The notes under the pieces: model-generated | Told to the model about the DNA's origin: nothing | Databases searched by the model: none | What the model saw: only the letters and a program-made list of their open reading frames with translations | Shown here: piece after piece, positions 1 to 7,681 of the stretch | How the letters are laid out: the number at the start of each line of letters is the position of its first letter | Position numbering within the stretch: the stretch's first letter is position 1 | Assembly (NCBI RefSeq): GCF_001641125.1 | Contig: NZ_LWLP01000001.1 | Location: 1,509,045-1,573,044, forward strand | Reading direction: 5' to 3' | Length of the DNA: 64,000 nucleotides | Origin: Arthrobacter sp. OY3WO11 | Lineage (GTDB): Bacteria; Actinomycetota; Actinomycetes; Actinomycetales; Micrococcaceae | Translations under genes and position numbers: made by a program

Positions 1-250
1 CGCCCGTCAGGCCGAGGGCGACGCCCTTCGGCAGCAGGTCTCGCGCTGGCAGGACCCCAACTACGTGAAACAGCAGGCACGCGACCGCATTAACATGGTT
101 ATGCCGGGAGAAACCGGCTACTGGGTTTTCGGCAGCGACCAGCCGGCCGGAGAGACCAGCAGCCAGCCCGGTGCAGCAGCACAAGACCCCGCCGATCTGC
201 CGTGGGTGGATTCCCTGTGGGAGTCCATCACGCGCGCGGCTACAGACTGA
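1..250 (+). CDS. ftsB: Septum formation initiator (FtsB/DivIC family), 3' part
   Basis: The gene is cut by the window edge; the open frame begins at base 2 and ends with TGA at 248-250. The visible C-terminal part reads as the end of a coiled coil (RQAEGDALRQQVSRWQDPNY) followed by the family's ARDRINMVMPGE stretch, which matches the ARERLGYVxPGE signature of FtsB/DivIC proteins. These are small bitopic membrane proteins that act in the FtsQ-FtsB-FtsL divisome complex. The last 45 residues are a polar Pro/Gln/Ala tail typical of actinobacterial members. The order FtsB, DUF501, Ppx is common in actinobacteria downstream of enolase (recalled, not checked). The N-terminal membrane segment lies outside the window. 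Confidence 0.85.
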   Translation, partial: ARQAEGDALRQQVSRWQDPNYVKQQARDRINMVMPGETGYWVFGSDQPAGETSSQPGAAAQDPADLPWVDSLWESITRAATD

Positions 251-278
251 ACCGCAACAGGAAGGACGGCCCGCCACA

Positions 279-950
279 GTGGAACACAACACGGCAGCCG
301 CCCGGGACGAATCCCGCCAGCCATCAGCACACGACCTTGAAGTACTGAGCCGCCAGCTGGGACGGCCGGTCCGTGACGTGGTGGAGATTCCTGCACGCTG
401 CATTTGCGGCAATCCGCTGGTGGCCGCCACCGCTCCCCGCCTCAGCAACGGAACTCCGTTCCCCACCACGTTCTACCTGACGCATCCGGTCATCACCTCA
501 GCGGTCTCGCGGCTCGAAGCCGCGGGCGTCATGAACGAGATGAATGACCAGCTGGCCGCAGACGACGACTTGTCTGCCGCCTACCGCTCGGCGCACGACG
601 CCTACCTTGCAGCCCGCACCGCCATCGGCGAACGCTCGGGAATCGGAGCCGTCCCCGAGATCGACGGCATCTCCGCCGGGGGCATGCCCACCCGCGTCAA
701 ATGCCTGCACGTCCTGGTGGGCCATTCGCTGGCCGCAGGCCCGGGGGTCAACCCCCTGGGAGATGAAGGCCTGGACCGGATCAAGGAATGGTGGACCGCT
801 GACAGGTGCTACTGCGGGGGAGCCTGGGACACCTCCGGTGAAGCCCCCTCGCGGGACCTCAGCCGCCATGGACCGCAGGGCCTGCCGGACATCGTCGGCC
901 GGCCCGCGCCCGTCCGGAAATCCACCGCCACTGCGGAGGCCCCGGAATGA
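279..950 (+). CDS. DUF501 domain-containing protein
   Basis: This 223-residue protein has the DUF501 features: a PARCICGNPLVAA segment near residue 40, a TFYLTHP motif, a VKCLHVLVGHSLA motif and a final WWTADRCYCGGAW. The conserved Cys and His residues suggest metal or cofactor binding, but the function is unknown. I chose the GTG at 279 because an AGGAAGG sequence lies at 259-265 and the reading frame upstream of it overlaps the ftsB coding region. It overlaps ppx by four bases (ATGA at 947-950), so the two are translationally coupled. Family assignment is confident; no function is claimed. Confidence 0.85.
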   Translation: MEHNTAAARDESRQPSAHDLEVLSRQLGRPVRDVVEIPARCICGNPLVAATAPRLSNGTPFPTTFYLTHPVITSAVSRLEAAGVMNEMNDQLAADDDLSAAYRSAHDAYLAARTAIGERSGIGAVPEIDGISAGGMPTRVKCLHVLVGHSLAAGPGVNPLGDEGLDRIKEWWTADRCYCGGAWDTSGEAPSRDLSRHGPQGLPDIVGRPAPVRKSTATAEAPE

Positions 951-1894
951 CGCGCGTTGCAGCCATCGACTGCGGCACCAACTCCATCCGCCTCCTGATC
1001 GCCGACATTGAGCGCAGTAACGGAACCACCCAACTTACCGATGTGGTGCGTGAAATGCGCGTGGTCCGGCTGGGCCAGGGAGTGGATGCGACAGGGGAAC
1101 TCGCGCCGGAGGCCCTTGAACGTACCTTCGCCGCCACCGCTGACTATGCCCGGCTGATCCGGGACCATGGGGCAACGAAGGTCCGCTTCGTGGCAACCTC
1201 CGCCAGCCGGGATGCACGGAACCGGCAGGTTTTCGTAGACGGAATCCGGAACCTGCTCGGCGTGGAACCGGAAGTGATCTCCGGCGACGAGGAAGCAGTT
1301 CTGTCCTTCGCCGGGGCCAGCAGCGTCCTCCCCATCCTGGATGGCCAGGAAGTGCTGGTGGTGGACCTGGGCGGCGGCAGCACCGAATTCGTGCTGGGTA
1401 CGGCCGCCGGGGTCACAGCAGCAAAGTCCGTGGACATCGGCTGCGTCCGCCTTACCGAACGGCACCTCCGGGACGATCCGCCCACTGCCCAGCAGGTAGC
1501 AGCCGCGGAAGCCGACGTCGACGCAGCCATCACCCGTGCACGCCAGGACGTTCCGCTGGAACGTGCCACCGCCGTCGTCGGTGTTGCTGGCTCCATCACC
1601 ACAATTACCGCACATGCGCTCGGGCTGGCCGAGTACTCGCCCGATGCGATCCACGGCGCCGAACTGCCCCTGGACACTGTTCGTGCCGCCTCGACGGGCC
1701 TCTTGGAAATGCCCCGGTCCCGGCGGTCCGCCCTGCCCTACATGCACCCCGGCCGGGTGGACGTCATCGGCGCTGGAGGACTCGTGTGGCGGCGCATCCT
1801 TGAACAGCTGGGTGAGCTCACCGGCGGCCGCATCACCACCGCCACCGCCAGCGAGCACGACATCCTCGACGGCATCGCCCTGAGCATCGGCTGA
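947..1894 (+). CDS. ppx: Ppx/GppA family exopolyphosphatase
   Basis: This 315-residue protein of the ASKHA fold hydrolyses terminal phosphates from polyphosphate or pppGpp. The phosphate-1 motif AAIDCGTNSIRLLI is at residues 4-17, a catalytic Glu region GDEEA at about 119-123, and the phosphate-2 motif VVDLGGGSTEFVLG at about 140-153; the adenosine-like GVAGSITTITA follows. It has the short two-domain length typical of actinobacterial Ppx1/Ppx2 and lacks the C-terminal HD-like extension of E. coli Ppx. It starts inside the stop of the DUF501 gene. Sequence alone does not decide polyphosphate against pppGpp. Confidence 0.93.
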   Translation: MTRVAAIDCGTNSIRLLIADIERSNGTTQLTDVVREMRVVRLGQGVDATGELAPEALERTFAATADYARLIRDHGATKVRFVATSASRDARNRQVFVDGIRNLLGVEPEVISGDEEAVLSFAGASSVLPILDGQEVLVVDLGGGSTEFVLGTAAGVTAAKSVDIGCVRLTERHLRDDPPTAQQVAAAEADVDAAITRARQDVPLERATAVVGVAGSITTITAHALGLAEYSPDAIHGAELPLDTVRAASTGLLEMPRSRRSALPYMHPGRVDVIGAGGLVWRRILEQLGELTGGRITTATASEHDILDGIALSIG

Positions 1895-1898
1895 CCGG

Positions 1899-3296
1899 AT
1901 GCACCTCGCCATTTCACGCACGGCCCGCCTGCCGCGCGCCGCAGCCTCAGTACTGCTTGCCCTGGTCCTTGCGGCCTCCTGCCTGGGCTTCGGCCTCCAC
2001 TCCGCCCCCGCCGCGCAGGCGGATGAGTGGCGGGACAAGCAGTACTGGCTTGCCGAGTCCGGCATCACCAAGGCCTGGGAGGTTTCCAAGGGCGCAGGCG
2101 TCAAGGTGGCCGTCATCGACAGCGGCGTGGACGCGGAGCACCCGGACCTGTTGGGCGCAGTGGCCGGGGGCTATGACGCGTCCGGTTCGGGCCGGCCGGA
2201 CGGACAACAGGGCGTGGGCATCAAGCCGGAACACGGCACCCTCGTGGCCACCATGCTGGCAGGACGCGGCCACCAGCCGGCCAGCCCCAGTCCCAGCGCC
2301 AGCGCCAGTCCGGCACCCGCCCCCTCCGGCGCGGCGCCCGATGGCATCGTGGGTGTTGCCCCGGAAGCCGAGATCCTCTCCGTTTCCACCTGGCTGGGTT
2401 CGGCGAATCCCTCGGGCAAGAGCGACCAGGACCAGATACCCGAGGCCGTCCGCTGGGCAGTGGACAACGGCGCAAAGGTGATCAACATTTCCCTGGGCAG
2501 CACCACTCCGCAGTGGCCGCAGAGCTGGGACGCAGCGTTCCTGTACGCGGAACAGAAGGACGTGGTCATCGTTGCCGCTGCCGGAAACCGGGTGGGCGGC
2601 AATATCCAGGTAGGCGCTCCGGCCACCATCCCGGGCGTGCTCACCGTTGCCGGGCTGGACCGGAAAGGCGCAGCAAGCGTTGACGCGTCCTCCCAGGGCA
2701 TCAGCATCGGTGTGGCCGCTCCGGCAGAGAACCTGCTCGGCGGCCTGCCGGGCGGCGGCTACGCCGAATGGGCCGGAACCTCCGGCAGCACTCCGATTGT
2801 TGCCGGCGTAGCTGCGCTCATCCGCTCCAAGTGGCCGTCCATGAGCGCGGAGCAGGTCATCAACCGCATTGTTTCAACCGCCAAGGACGCCGGCGCCCCC
2901 GGCAAGGACCCGCTGTACGGCTTTGGCGTGCTGAACGCCGAGGCAGCCCTGAAGGACACCGTCCCGGAGGCTGCCGGCAACCCGCTGGGCTCCATCGCGG
3001 AATGGATCCGGGTCCACCGCCGGGGGAACCTCGCTACTCCCGCCCCGCTCCCCACCACGGACGTCCCCAGCGCCGTCCCCACGCTGCCCGAAGCAACGGT
3101 GCCGGCAGCGGAGCCGCCGTCCCAGCGTGACAGCGCGATTGGCGCCTCCGTCGTCATCGGTTTTGGTGTGCTGTTCGTCGCCATTGCCGGGGCGGCAGCG
3201 GTCCAGTTGCGCCGGGCGGCCAGGAACCCGGCACTGCCCGGGGAGGACGCGGAGACCGGTGCCACGGAGACGGTGGAAACCGGCCCCAAAACCTGA
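1899..3296 (+). CDS. S8 family serine protease, secreted and membrane-anchored
   Basis: This 465-residue subtilase has a signal peptide (about 1-41, hydrophobic LLALVLAASCLG core) and the catalytic triad D74 (VIDSGVD), H112 (EHGT) and S295 (GTSGSTP), with N230 as the likely oxyanion residue. A Pro/Ser/Ala linker interrupts the domain at about 126-146. The C-terminus has a Pro-rich stalk (about 365-405), one transmembrane helix (about 412-437) and a short cytoplasmic tail. That architecture matches mycosins of type VII secretion, but no ESX component is nearby. It starts four bases after ppx ends, so it is probably in the same operon. Substrate unknown. Confidence 0.9.
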   Translation: MHLAISRTARLPRAAASVLLALVLAASCLGFGLHSAPAAQADEWRDKQYWLAESGITKAWEVSKGAGVKVAVIDSGVDAEHPDLLGAVAGGYDASGSGRPDGQQGVGIKPEHGTLVATMLAGRGHQPASPSPSASASPAPAPSGAAPDGIVGVAPEAEILSVSTWLGSANPSGKSDQDQIPEAVRWAVDNGAKVINISLGSTTPQWPQSWDAAFLYAEQKDVVIVAAAGNRVGGNIQVGAPATIPGVLTVAGLDRKGAASVDASSQGISIGVAAPAENLLGGLPGGGYAEWAGTSGSTPIVAGVAALIRSKWPSMSAEQVINRIVSTAKDAGAPGKDPLYGFGVLNAEAALKDTVPEAAGNPLGSIAEWIRVHRRGNLATPAPLPTTDVPSAVPTLPEATVPAAEPPSQRDSAIGASVVIGFGVLFVAIAGAAAVQLRRAARNPALPGEDAETGATETVETGPKT

Positions 3297-3316
3297 GGTG
3301 CAGCCGCCCGAACCAG

Positions 3317-3348
3317 TTAGTGAAGATTTTCACAAACTGTTGTATCCT
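3317..3348 (+). promoter_or_regulatory. ndh promoter with Rex- or CRP-like operator
   Basis: The palindrome GTGAA-N4-TTCAC occupies 3320-3333, with flanks TTA and AAA that pair except at one position. It fits the Rex consensus (TTGTGAA-N4-TTCACAA) and, less specifically, the CRP/GlxR consensus (TGTGA-N6-TCACA). A -10 hexamer TATCCT at 3343-3348 ends seven bases before the ndh ATG, so the operator covers the expected -35 region. Repression by a bound dimer is the natural reading. Confidence 0.6.
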
Positions 3349-3355
3349 TAAACCC

Positions 3356-4837
3356 ATGGCAACCACCCCAGAGCTCCAGGACCGTCCCAGGGTACTCGTC
3401 GTCGGCGGCGGGTACGTCGGCCTGTACGTAGCACTCAAACTGCAGAAGAAGATCGCGAATGCCGGTGGCATCGTCACCCTCGTGGATCCACTGCCCTACA
3501 TGACGTACCAGCCCTTCCTCCCCGAGGTAGCAGGCGGCAACATCGAGGCCCGCCACGCCGTGGTATCCCACCGGCAGCACCTCAAGCAGACCGAACTGAT
3601 CCAGGGCCGCGTCACCTCGATCGACCACGCCAACCGCACGGCCGTCGTGGCCCCCGCTGACGGCGGCGCGCACTTCGAGGTTCCCTACTTCGACGTCGTG
3701 ATGGCCGCAGGTGCCATCACCCGCACCTTCCCCATCAAGGGACTCGCGGACAAGGGCATCGGCCTGAAGACCATCGAGGAAGCCGTTGCGCTGCGCAACA
3801 AGGTCCTCGAGCGCATCGAGGTCGCCTCCACCATGACCGATGCTCCCGCCCGTGCACGCGCCCTCACCTTCGTGGTGGTGGGCGGCGGCTTCGCCGGCAT
3901 CGAGTGCATCACCGAAATGGAAGACCTTGCCCGGGCCGCCGTCCGGAACAACCCGCGCATCAAGCAGGAGGAAGTCCGCTTCGTCCTGGTCGAGGCCATG
4001 GGCCGGATCATGCCGGAAGTTACCGCAAAGCAGGCGGAATGGGTTGTGGAGCACCTCCGCAGCCGCGGCATCGAGGTACTCCTTAACACGTCCCTGGACA
4101 ACGCCGAGGGCAGCCTCAAGCTCATCAACCTTCCGGACAAGACCCCCGCGCAGGAGTTCGAAACGGACACCCTCGTGTGGACCGCCGGCGTGCAGGCCAA
4201 CCCCATGGTCCGCTCCACCGATTTCCCGCTGGAGCCGCGCGGCCGCGTCCGCGTCCTGCCGGACCTCCGGGTTGCCGGCGACGAAGGCATCGTCGACAAC
4301 GCCTGGGCAGCCGGCGACGTCGCCGCGGTTCCGGACCTCACCGGCAAGGGCCTCCCGGACGGCACCTGCGTCCCCAACGCCCAGCACGCGCTGCGCCAGG
4401 CCAAGCGGCTGGCCAAGAACCTGTGGGCCTCCCGCTGGGACAAGCCGCTGAAGGACTACAAGCACAAGAACCTGGGTGCTGTGGCCGGCTTCGGCCAGTG
4501 GAAGGGCGTTGCCAACATCAATCTTGTGGGCAGCATCGGCCTCAAGGGCGCACTCGCCTGGCTGGCACACCGCGGTTACCACGGCATGGCGATGCCTACC
4601 TTCGAGCGCAAGTTCCGCGTCATCTTCAACTGGATCATCAGCTTCTTCACCGGCCGCGACACCACGCAGCTGATGGACCTGGACAACCCGCGCGGCGCGT
4701 TCGTCGCAGCAGCCACCCCGGCCCCCAAGCCGGCTGCCGCTCCGGCGCCGGCCCCGGTGGGCAGCGGGTCCGGTTCCTCAGCGACCTCCCCGGCCGCTGC
4801 TGAGGCCAAGGAAACGGTCTCGGCAAAGGCCAAGTAA
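3356..4837 (+). CDS. ndh: Type II NADH dehydrogenase (NDH-2)
   Basis: This 493-residue FAD-dependent, non-proton-pumping NADH:quinone oxidoreductase has the N-terminal FAD Rossmann motif RVLVVGGGYVGLYVA, a second dinucleotide motif FVVVGGGFAGIE for NADH, and the family's AWAAGDVAAVP near the second FAD-binding segment. The C-terminal amphipathic region anchors it to the membrane; a disordered Ala/Pro-rich tail of about 45 residues follows. I chose ATG 3356 (MATTPELQ) rather than the in-frame ATG at 3320 because the promoter elements lie between them. The palindromic operator upstream suggests redox or carbon control. Confidence 0.93.
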   Translation: MATTPELQDRPRVLVVGGGYVGLYVALKLQKKIANAGGIVTLVDPLPYMTYQPFLPEVAGGNIEARHAVVSHRQHLKQTELIQGRVTSIDHANRTAVVAPADGGAHFEVPYFDVVMAAGAITRTFPIKGLADKGIGLKTIEEAVALRNKVLERIEVASTMTDAPARARALTFVVVGGGFAGIECITEMEDLARAAVRNNPRIKQEEVRFVLVEAMGRIMPEVTAKQAEWVVEHLRSRGIEVLLNTSLDNAEGSLKLINLPDKTPAQEFETDTLVWTAGVQANPMVRSTDFPLEPRGRVRVLPDLRVAGDEGIVDNAWAAGDVAAVPDLTGKGLPDGTCVPNAQHALRQAKRLAKNLWASRWDKPLKDYKHKNLGAVAGFGQWKGVANINLVGSIGLKGALAWLAHRGYHGMAMPTFERKFRVIFNWIISFFTGRDTTQLMDLDNPRGAFVAAATPAPKPAAAPAPAPVGSGSGSSATSPAAAEAKETVSAKAK

Positions 4838-4868
4838 GGGCTGTCCCGCTCCTGCGCTGCATAGTACG

Positions 4869-4902
4869 ACGGCGGCTGTCCCCTGTGCGGGGCAGCCGCC
4901 GT
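4869..4902 (+). terminator. Hairpin terminator after ndh
   Basis: ACGGCGGCTG-T-CCCC pairs with GGGG-CAGCCGCCGT around a short loop, with one bulged T, followed by a short T stretch (GTTTG). Probable intrinsic terminator of ndh. Confidence 0.7.
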
Positions 4903-4996
4903 TTGCGTCCCCAGGCGTTGGCATCTTCAGCGGGAAGCGTCTCCAGCAGAGTGCGTCCGGCCGCGGGGCTACCCGCCAAGGCCGATCGACGCCTTC

Positions 4997-5002
4997 TAGA
5001 CT
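4997..5002 (+). promoter_or_regulatory. -10 element, leaderless start at 5009
   Basis: TAGACT ends six bases before ATG 5009 and no Shine-Dalgarno sequence precedes the start. Confidence 0.55.
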
Positions 5003-5008
5003 GGCACC

Positions 5009-5953
5009 ATGACTGGCGAAAAGAACCTCGAGGCGCTGCTGGCCGCGATGCATCCGGTGCAGCGAGGCGGCGAATACGTCTATGCCATGTGGCCGGACGG
5101 AAGGCCGCTGGTGCAGGGTGTCGAGGCGGCAATCCGCGAAGTCGAAGGGCTGACGGTGGTGCTGCCCCGGGCGGTGGCTGACAGGGAAGGCCTGGCCTAT
5201 GACTTTGTGGGTGCCTGGATCACGTTGGAGGTCCACTCCGCCCTGGAAGCGGTGGGCCTGACGGCCGCCGTCGGCAAGGCGCTTGCCGAGGCCAGGATCA
5301 GCTGCAACGTGCTCGCCGGATTTCACCACGACCATCTGCTGGTTCCGGTCGCTGACGCGCCCCGCGCCCTGGAGGTCCTGGCCGGGCTGTCCGCAGACAG
5401 CAGGCAGGTGCCACGGCCCGCGCTGCTGGTGCGCAGCGAGGCGCCCGAGGACCGTGGGGCCATCCTGGCCCTGGCAGCCGACGCTTTCGCGGTCTCCCCG
5501 GCCACCGGCCTGAAGGTGGAGGGCGAACCTGTGGAGGTGAGGGTGCTCCGCGGTCTCTTCGAATCCAGGGACTACCTGCCCGAATTCAGTCTGGTGGCCG
5601 TCCTGGACGGCGAAGTGGTGGGCCACGTCATCAGTACCCGCGGCTGGGTGGGCGCCCATGGACTGCTGGGGCTGGGACCCCTCGGCGTCACGCCCAGGCA
5701 CCAGCGGCACGGCATAGGGTCGGCGCTCATGAAGGAGACCATCCAGCGGGCAAACGCGGCGGGGGAGAGCGGCATCGCCCTCCTGGGCAGCCCCGGGTAT
5801 TACTCGCGCTTTGGTTTTGTGCCTGCCGCCTCGCTGGGGGTACTTCCACCTGACGACGCGTGGGGCGACTACTTCCAACTGCTGCCCCTGGCCCTCTGGC
5901 CCGGCGGTGTCCACGGCACCTTCCGGTATGCCGAACCCTTCGCACTCGCCTGA
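5009..5953 (+). CDS. ACT-domain protein fused to a GNAT acetyltransferase
   Basis: This 314-residue protein has two parts. Residues 1-135 match the stand-alone ACT family (DUF2241-like): the GGEYVYAMWPDG start, AVADREGLAYDFVGAWITLEVHSALEAVGLTAAV and FHHDHLLVPVADAPRALEVL. Residues about 138-300 are a GNAT domain with the acetyl-CoA pyrophosphate loop VTPRHQRHGIGSALMKE and the GSPGYYSRFGFVPA segment of the YhbS-like branch. ACT domains usually bind amino acids, so ligand-controlled acetylation is a reasonable inference; the substrate is unknown. Start ATG 5009 fits the leaderless promoter. Confidence 0.85.
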   Translation: MTGEKNLEALLAAMHPVQRGGEYVYAMWPDGRPLVQGVEAAIREVEGLTVVLPRAVADREGLAYDFVGAWITLEVHSALEAVGLTAAVGKALAEARISCNVLAGFHHDHLLVPVADAPRALEVLAGLSADSRQVPRPALLVRSEAPEDRGAILALAADAFAVSPATGLKVEGEPVEVRVLRGLFESRDYLPEFSLVAVLDGEVVGHVISTRGWVGAHGLLGLGPLGVTPRHQRHGIGSALMKETIQRANAAGESGIALLGSPGYYSRFGFVPAASLGVLPPDDAWGDYFQLLPLALWPGGVHGTFRYAEPFALA

Positions 5954-5973
5954 CGGGATACCATTGACCGGGC

Positions 5974-6047
5974 GCCCCAGTAGCCCAATTGGCAGAGGCA
6001 GCGGACTTAAAATCCGCGTGTTGTGGGTTCGAGTCCCACCTGGGGTA
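5974..6047 (+). tRNA. tRNA-Leu (anticodon TAA), short variable arm
   Basis: A complete cloverleaf can be drawn. Acceptor GCCCCAG (5974-5980) pairs with CTGGGGT (6040-6046) including a G1-U72 wobble; the anticodon stem GCGGA/TCCGC (6001-6005, 6013-6017) holds the loop CTTAAAA with anticodon TAA at 6008-6010; the T arm is GTGGG-TTCGAGT-CCCAC (6023-6039). The discriminator is A6047 and CCA is not encoded. The variable region is only GTGTT (6018-6022), unlike the long arm usual for tRNA-Leu. Confidence 0.92.
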
Positions 6048-6075
6048 CACAGCGTCCTGCACAAGGCCAGGAACG

Positions 6076-6110
6076 GAAGCCGTCCGCACAGCGGGCGGCT
6101 TCTTTCATTT
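6076..6110 (+). terminator. Terminator after the tRNA
   Basis: GAAGCCGTCCGC (6076-6087) and GCGGGCGGCTTC (6091-6102) form a 12-bp stem with one G-T pair and loop ACA, followed by TTTCATTT. Confidence 0.8.
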
Positions 6111-6256
6111 AATTCCACATATGCAACTACTGTTATAAGGATGTGACCTCAGTCACTTATCTTCGGCTCCGATTTGCATTAGCTTGAAGCTAAATCAGGA
6201 ACACCTGATTTTTCGTGTCAAAGGCCGTTCGCACCTTTAGATCGAGGAGCTCGTAA
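6111..6256 (+). promoter_or_regulatory. livK upstream region: CRP-like site and hairpins
   Basis: In order: a five-codon open frame, Met-Gln-Leu-Leu-Leu-stop (6121-6138); a possible -10 (TATAAG, about 6134-6139); a near-perfect CRP/GlxR-type palindrome TGTGA-N6-TCACT (6142-6157); the 15-base palindrome TTAGCTT-G-AAGCTAA (6179-6193); and a terminator-like hairpin AAATCAGG-AACA-CCTGATTT (6192-6211) followed by T. The ribosome site GAGGAG is at about 6243-6248. The palindromes are certain; their roles are inferred. Confidence 0.45.
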
Positions 6257-7612
6257 ATGACTTTATTCCCCCAGGCGGGAACCCGTGTTGCCAAGCTGAC
6301 AGCGCTTGGCATCGGCGTCGCCTTTATGGCAACGGCTTGCGGCGGTTCGTCCACACCCACGGCAACCGAATCCTCTGCCCCCGCAGCAGCGGCAGGAATT
6401 GCTTGCCCCGCAACTGAGGGCAGTGGAGGCGCTGCCGCCAGCCAGCCTGCGGAGACCCCCTCGGTGCCGCCGTCAACCGGCTCTACTGAAACCCCGCTGC
6501 GGATTGGTTCGCTCCTTCCCACCACCGGTTCGCTGGCGTTCCTCGGCCCGCCCGAAATCGCAGGCGTCAACCTTGGCATCGACGAAGTCAACAAGGCTGG
6601 CGGCGTCCTGGGCAAGCCGGTCGAAGTGATCCACCGCGACTCCGGCGACACCAAGACGGACATCGCCACCCAGTCCACGTCCGCGTTGCTGGGCCAGGGC
6701 GTCAGTGCCATCATCGGTGCAGCGTCCTCAGGTGTATCCAAGACGGTCATCAACCAGATCACCGGCGCCGGCGTCATCCAGTTCTCGCCCGCCAACACCT
6801 CCCCGGACTTCACCACGTGGGATGACAAGGGCCTGTACTGGCGTACGGCACCCTCCGACGTCCTGCAGGGCAAGGTGCTTGGCAACTACATGGCCACCTG
6901 CGGCGCGCAGACCGTGGGCATGATCGTCCTGAATGACGCGTACGGCACCGGCCTGGCATCCAACATCAAGTCGGCCTTTGAGGCGGCAGGCGGCCAGGTT
7001 GTGGCGGAGGAACTCTTCAACGAGGGTGACACCCAGTTCAGCAGCCAGGTGGACAAGATCATTGCGGCCAAGCCGGATGCCATTGCCCTGATCACCTTTG
7101 ACCAGGCCAAGAGCATTGTCCCGCTGATGACCGGCAAGGGCGTCAAGGCCACCCAGATGTTCTTGGTGGACGGCAACACCTCCGACTACAGCAAGGACTT
7201 CCAGCCGGGCACCCTGAAGGGCGCACGAGGCACCATCCCGGGCACGTTTGCCCAGGAGGACTTCAAGAAGAAGCTGCTGGCCATCGACCCGGCCCTCAAG
7301 GACTACAGCTACGCCGGCGAGTCCTACGACGCCGTGAACCTCATCGCGCTGGCCGCAGAGGCGGCACAGAGCACCAAGGGCGTGGACATTGCGGCCAAGC
7401 TCAAGGAAGTCTCTGAGGGCGGCGAGAAGTGCACGTCCTACGGTGCCTGCGTCACGTTGATCAGGGAAGGCAAGGATGCGGACTACGACGGCCAGTCCGG
7501 CCCCGTGACCTTCTCCGAAGCCGGTGACCCGACCGAGGCCTACATCGGCATCTACGAGTACCAGGATGACAACAAGTACACCGCAGTGAAGGAAGAGTTC
7601 GGCAAGCTGTAA
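6257..7612 (+). CDS. livK: Branched-chain amino acid ABC transporter, substrate-binding lipoprotein
   Basis: This 451-residue type I periplasmic-binding-fold protein begins with a lipoprotein signal; the lipobox is around MATAC with C28 as the acylated residue, after which comes a Ser/Thr/Pro/Ala linker to about residue 75. The binding domain carries the family's RIGSLLPTTGSLAFLGPPEIAGVNLGIDEVNKAGG opening and GAASSGVSKTVINQITGAGV. It faces the livHMGF operon across a shared terminator, so the two units together form one uptake system. GAGGAG precedes the ATG by eight bases. Ligand is inferred from family (Leu/Ile/Val); other small ligands are possible. Confidence 0.88.
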   Translation: MTLFPQAGTRVAKLTALGIGVAFMATACGGSSTPTATESSAPAAAAGIACPATEGSGGAAASQPAETPSVPPSTGSTETPLRIGSLLPTTGSLAFLGPPEIAGVNLGIDEVNKAGGVLGKPVEVIHRDSGDTKTDIATQSTSALLGQGVSAIIGAASSGVSKTVINQITGAGVIQFSPANTSPDFTTWDDKGLYWRTAPSDVLQGKVLGNYMATCGAQTVGMIVLNDAYGTGLASNIKSAFEAAGGQVVAEELFNEGDTQFSSQVDKIIAAKPDAIALITFDQAKSIVPLMTGKGVKATQMFLVDGNTSDYSKDFQPGTLKGARGTIPGTFAQEDFKKKLLAIDPALKDYSYAGESYDAVNLIALAAEAAQSTKGVDIAAKLKEVSEGGEKCTSYGACVTLIREGKDADYDGQSGPVTFSEAGDPTEAYIGIYEYQDDNKYTAVKEEFGKL

Positions 7613-7626
7613 GCGCCGTACCTGAA

Positions 7627-7670
7627 ACACAATGAAGCCCCCGTCCAGCCGGACGGGGGCTTCATTGTGT
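7627..7670. terminator. Bidirectional terminator between livK and livF
   Basis: A perfect 20-bp stem (7627-7646 with 7651-7670) closes a four-base loop AGCC between converging genes. The stem ends ACACAATGAAG/CTTCATTGTGT, so neither strand has a pure T run, but it can serve both directions. Confidence 0.85.
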
Positions 7671-7681
7671 TTGCCTTGGCC

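Noticed and set aside
809..2116. 435-residue minus-strand frame across ppx
   Set aside because: Antisense to DUF501, ppx and the protease; no motif and no start signals.
3317..4582. 421-residue minus-strand frame opposite ndh
   Set aside because: Antisense shadow of ndh without motifs.
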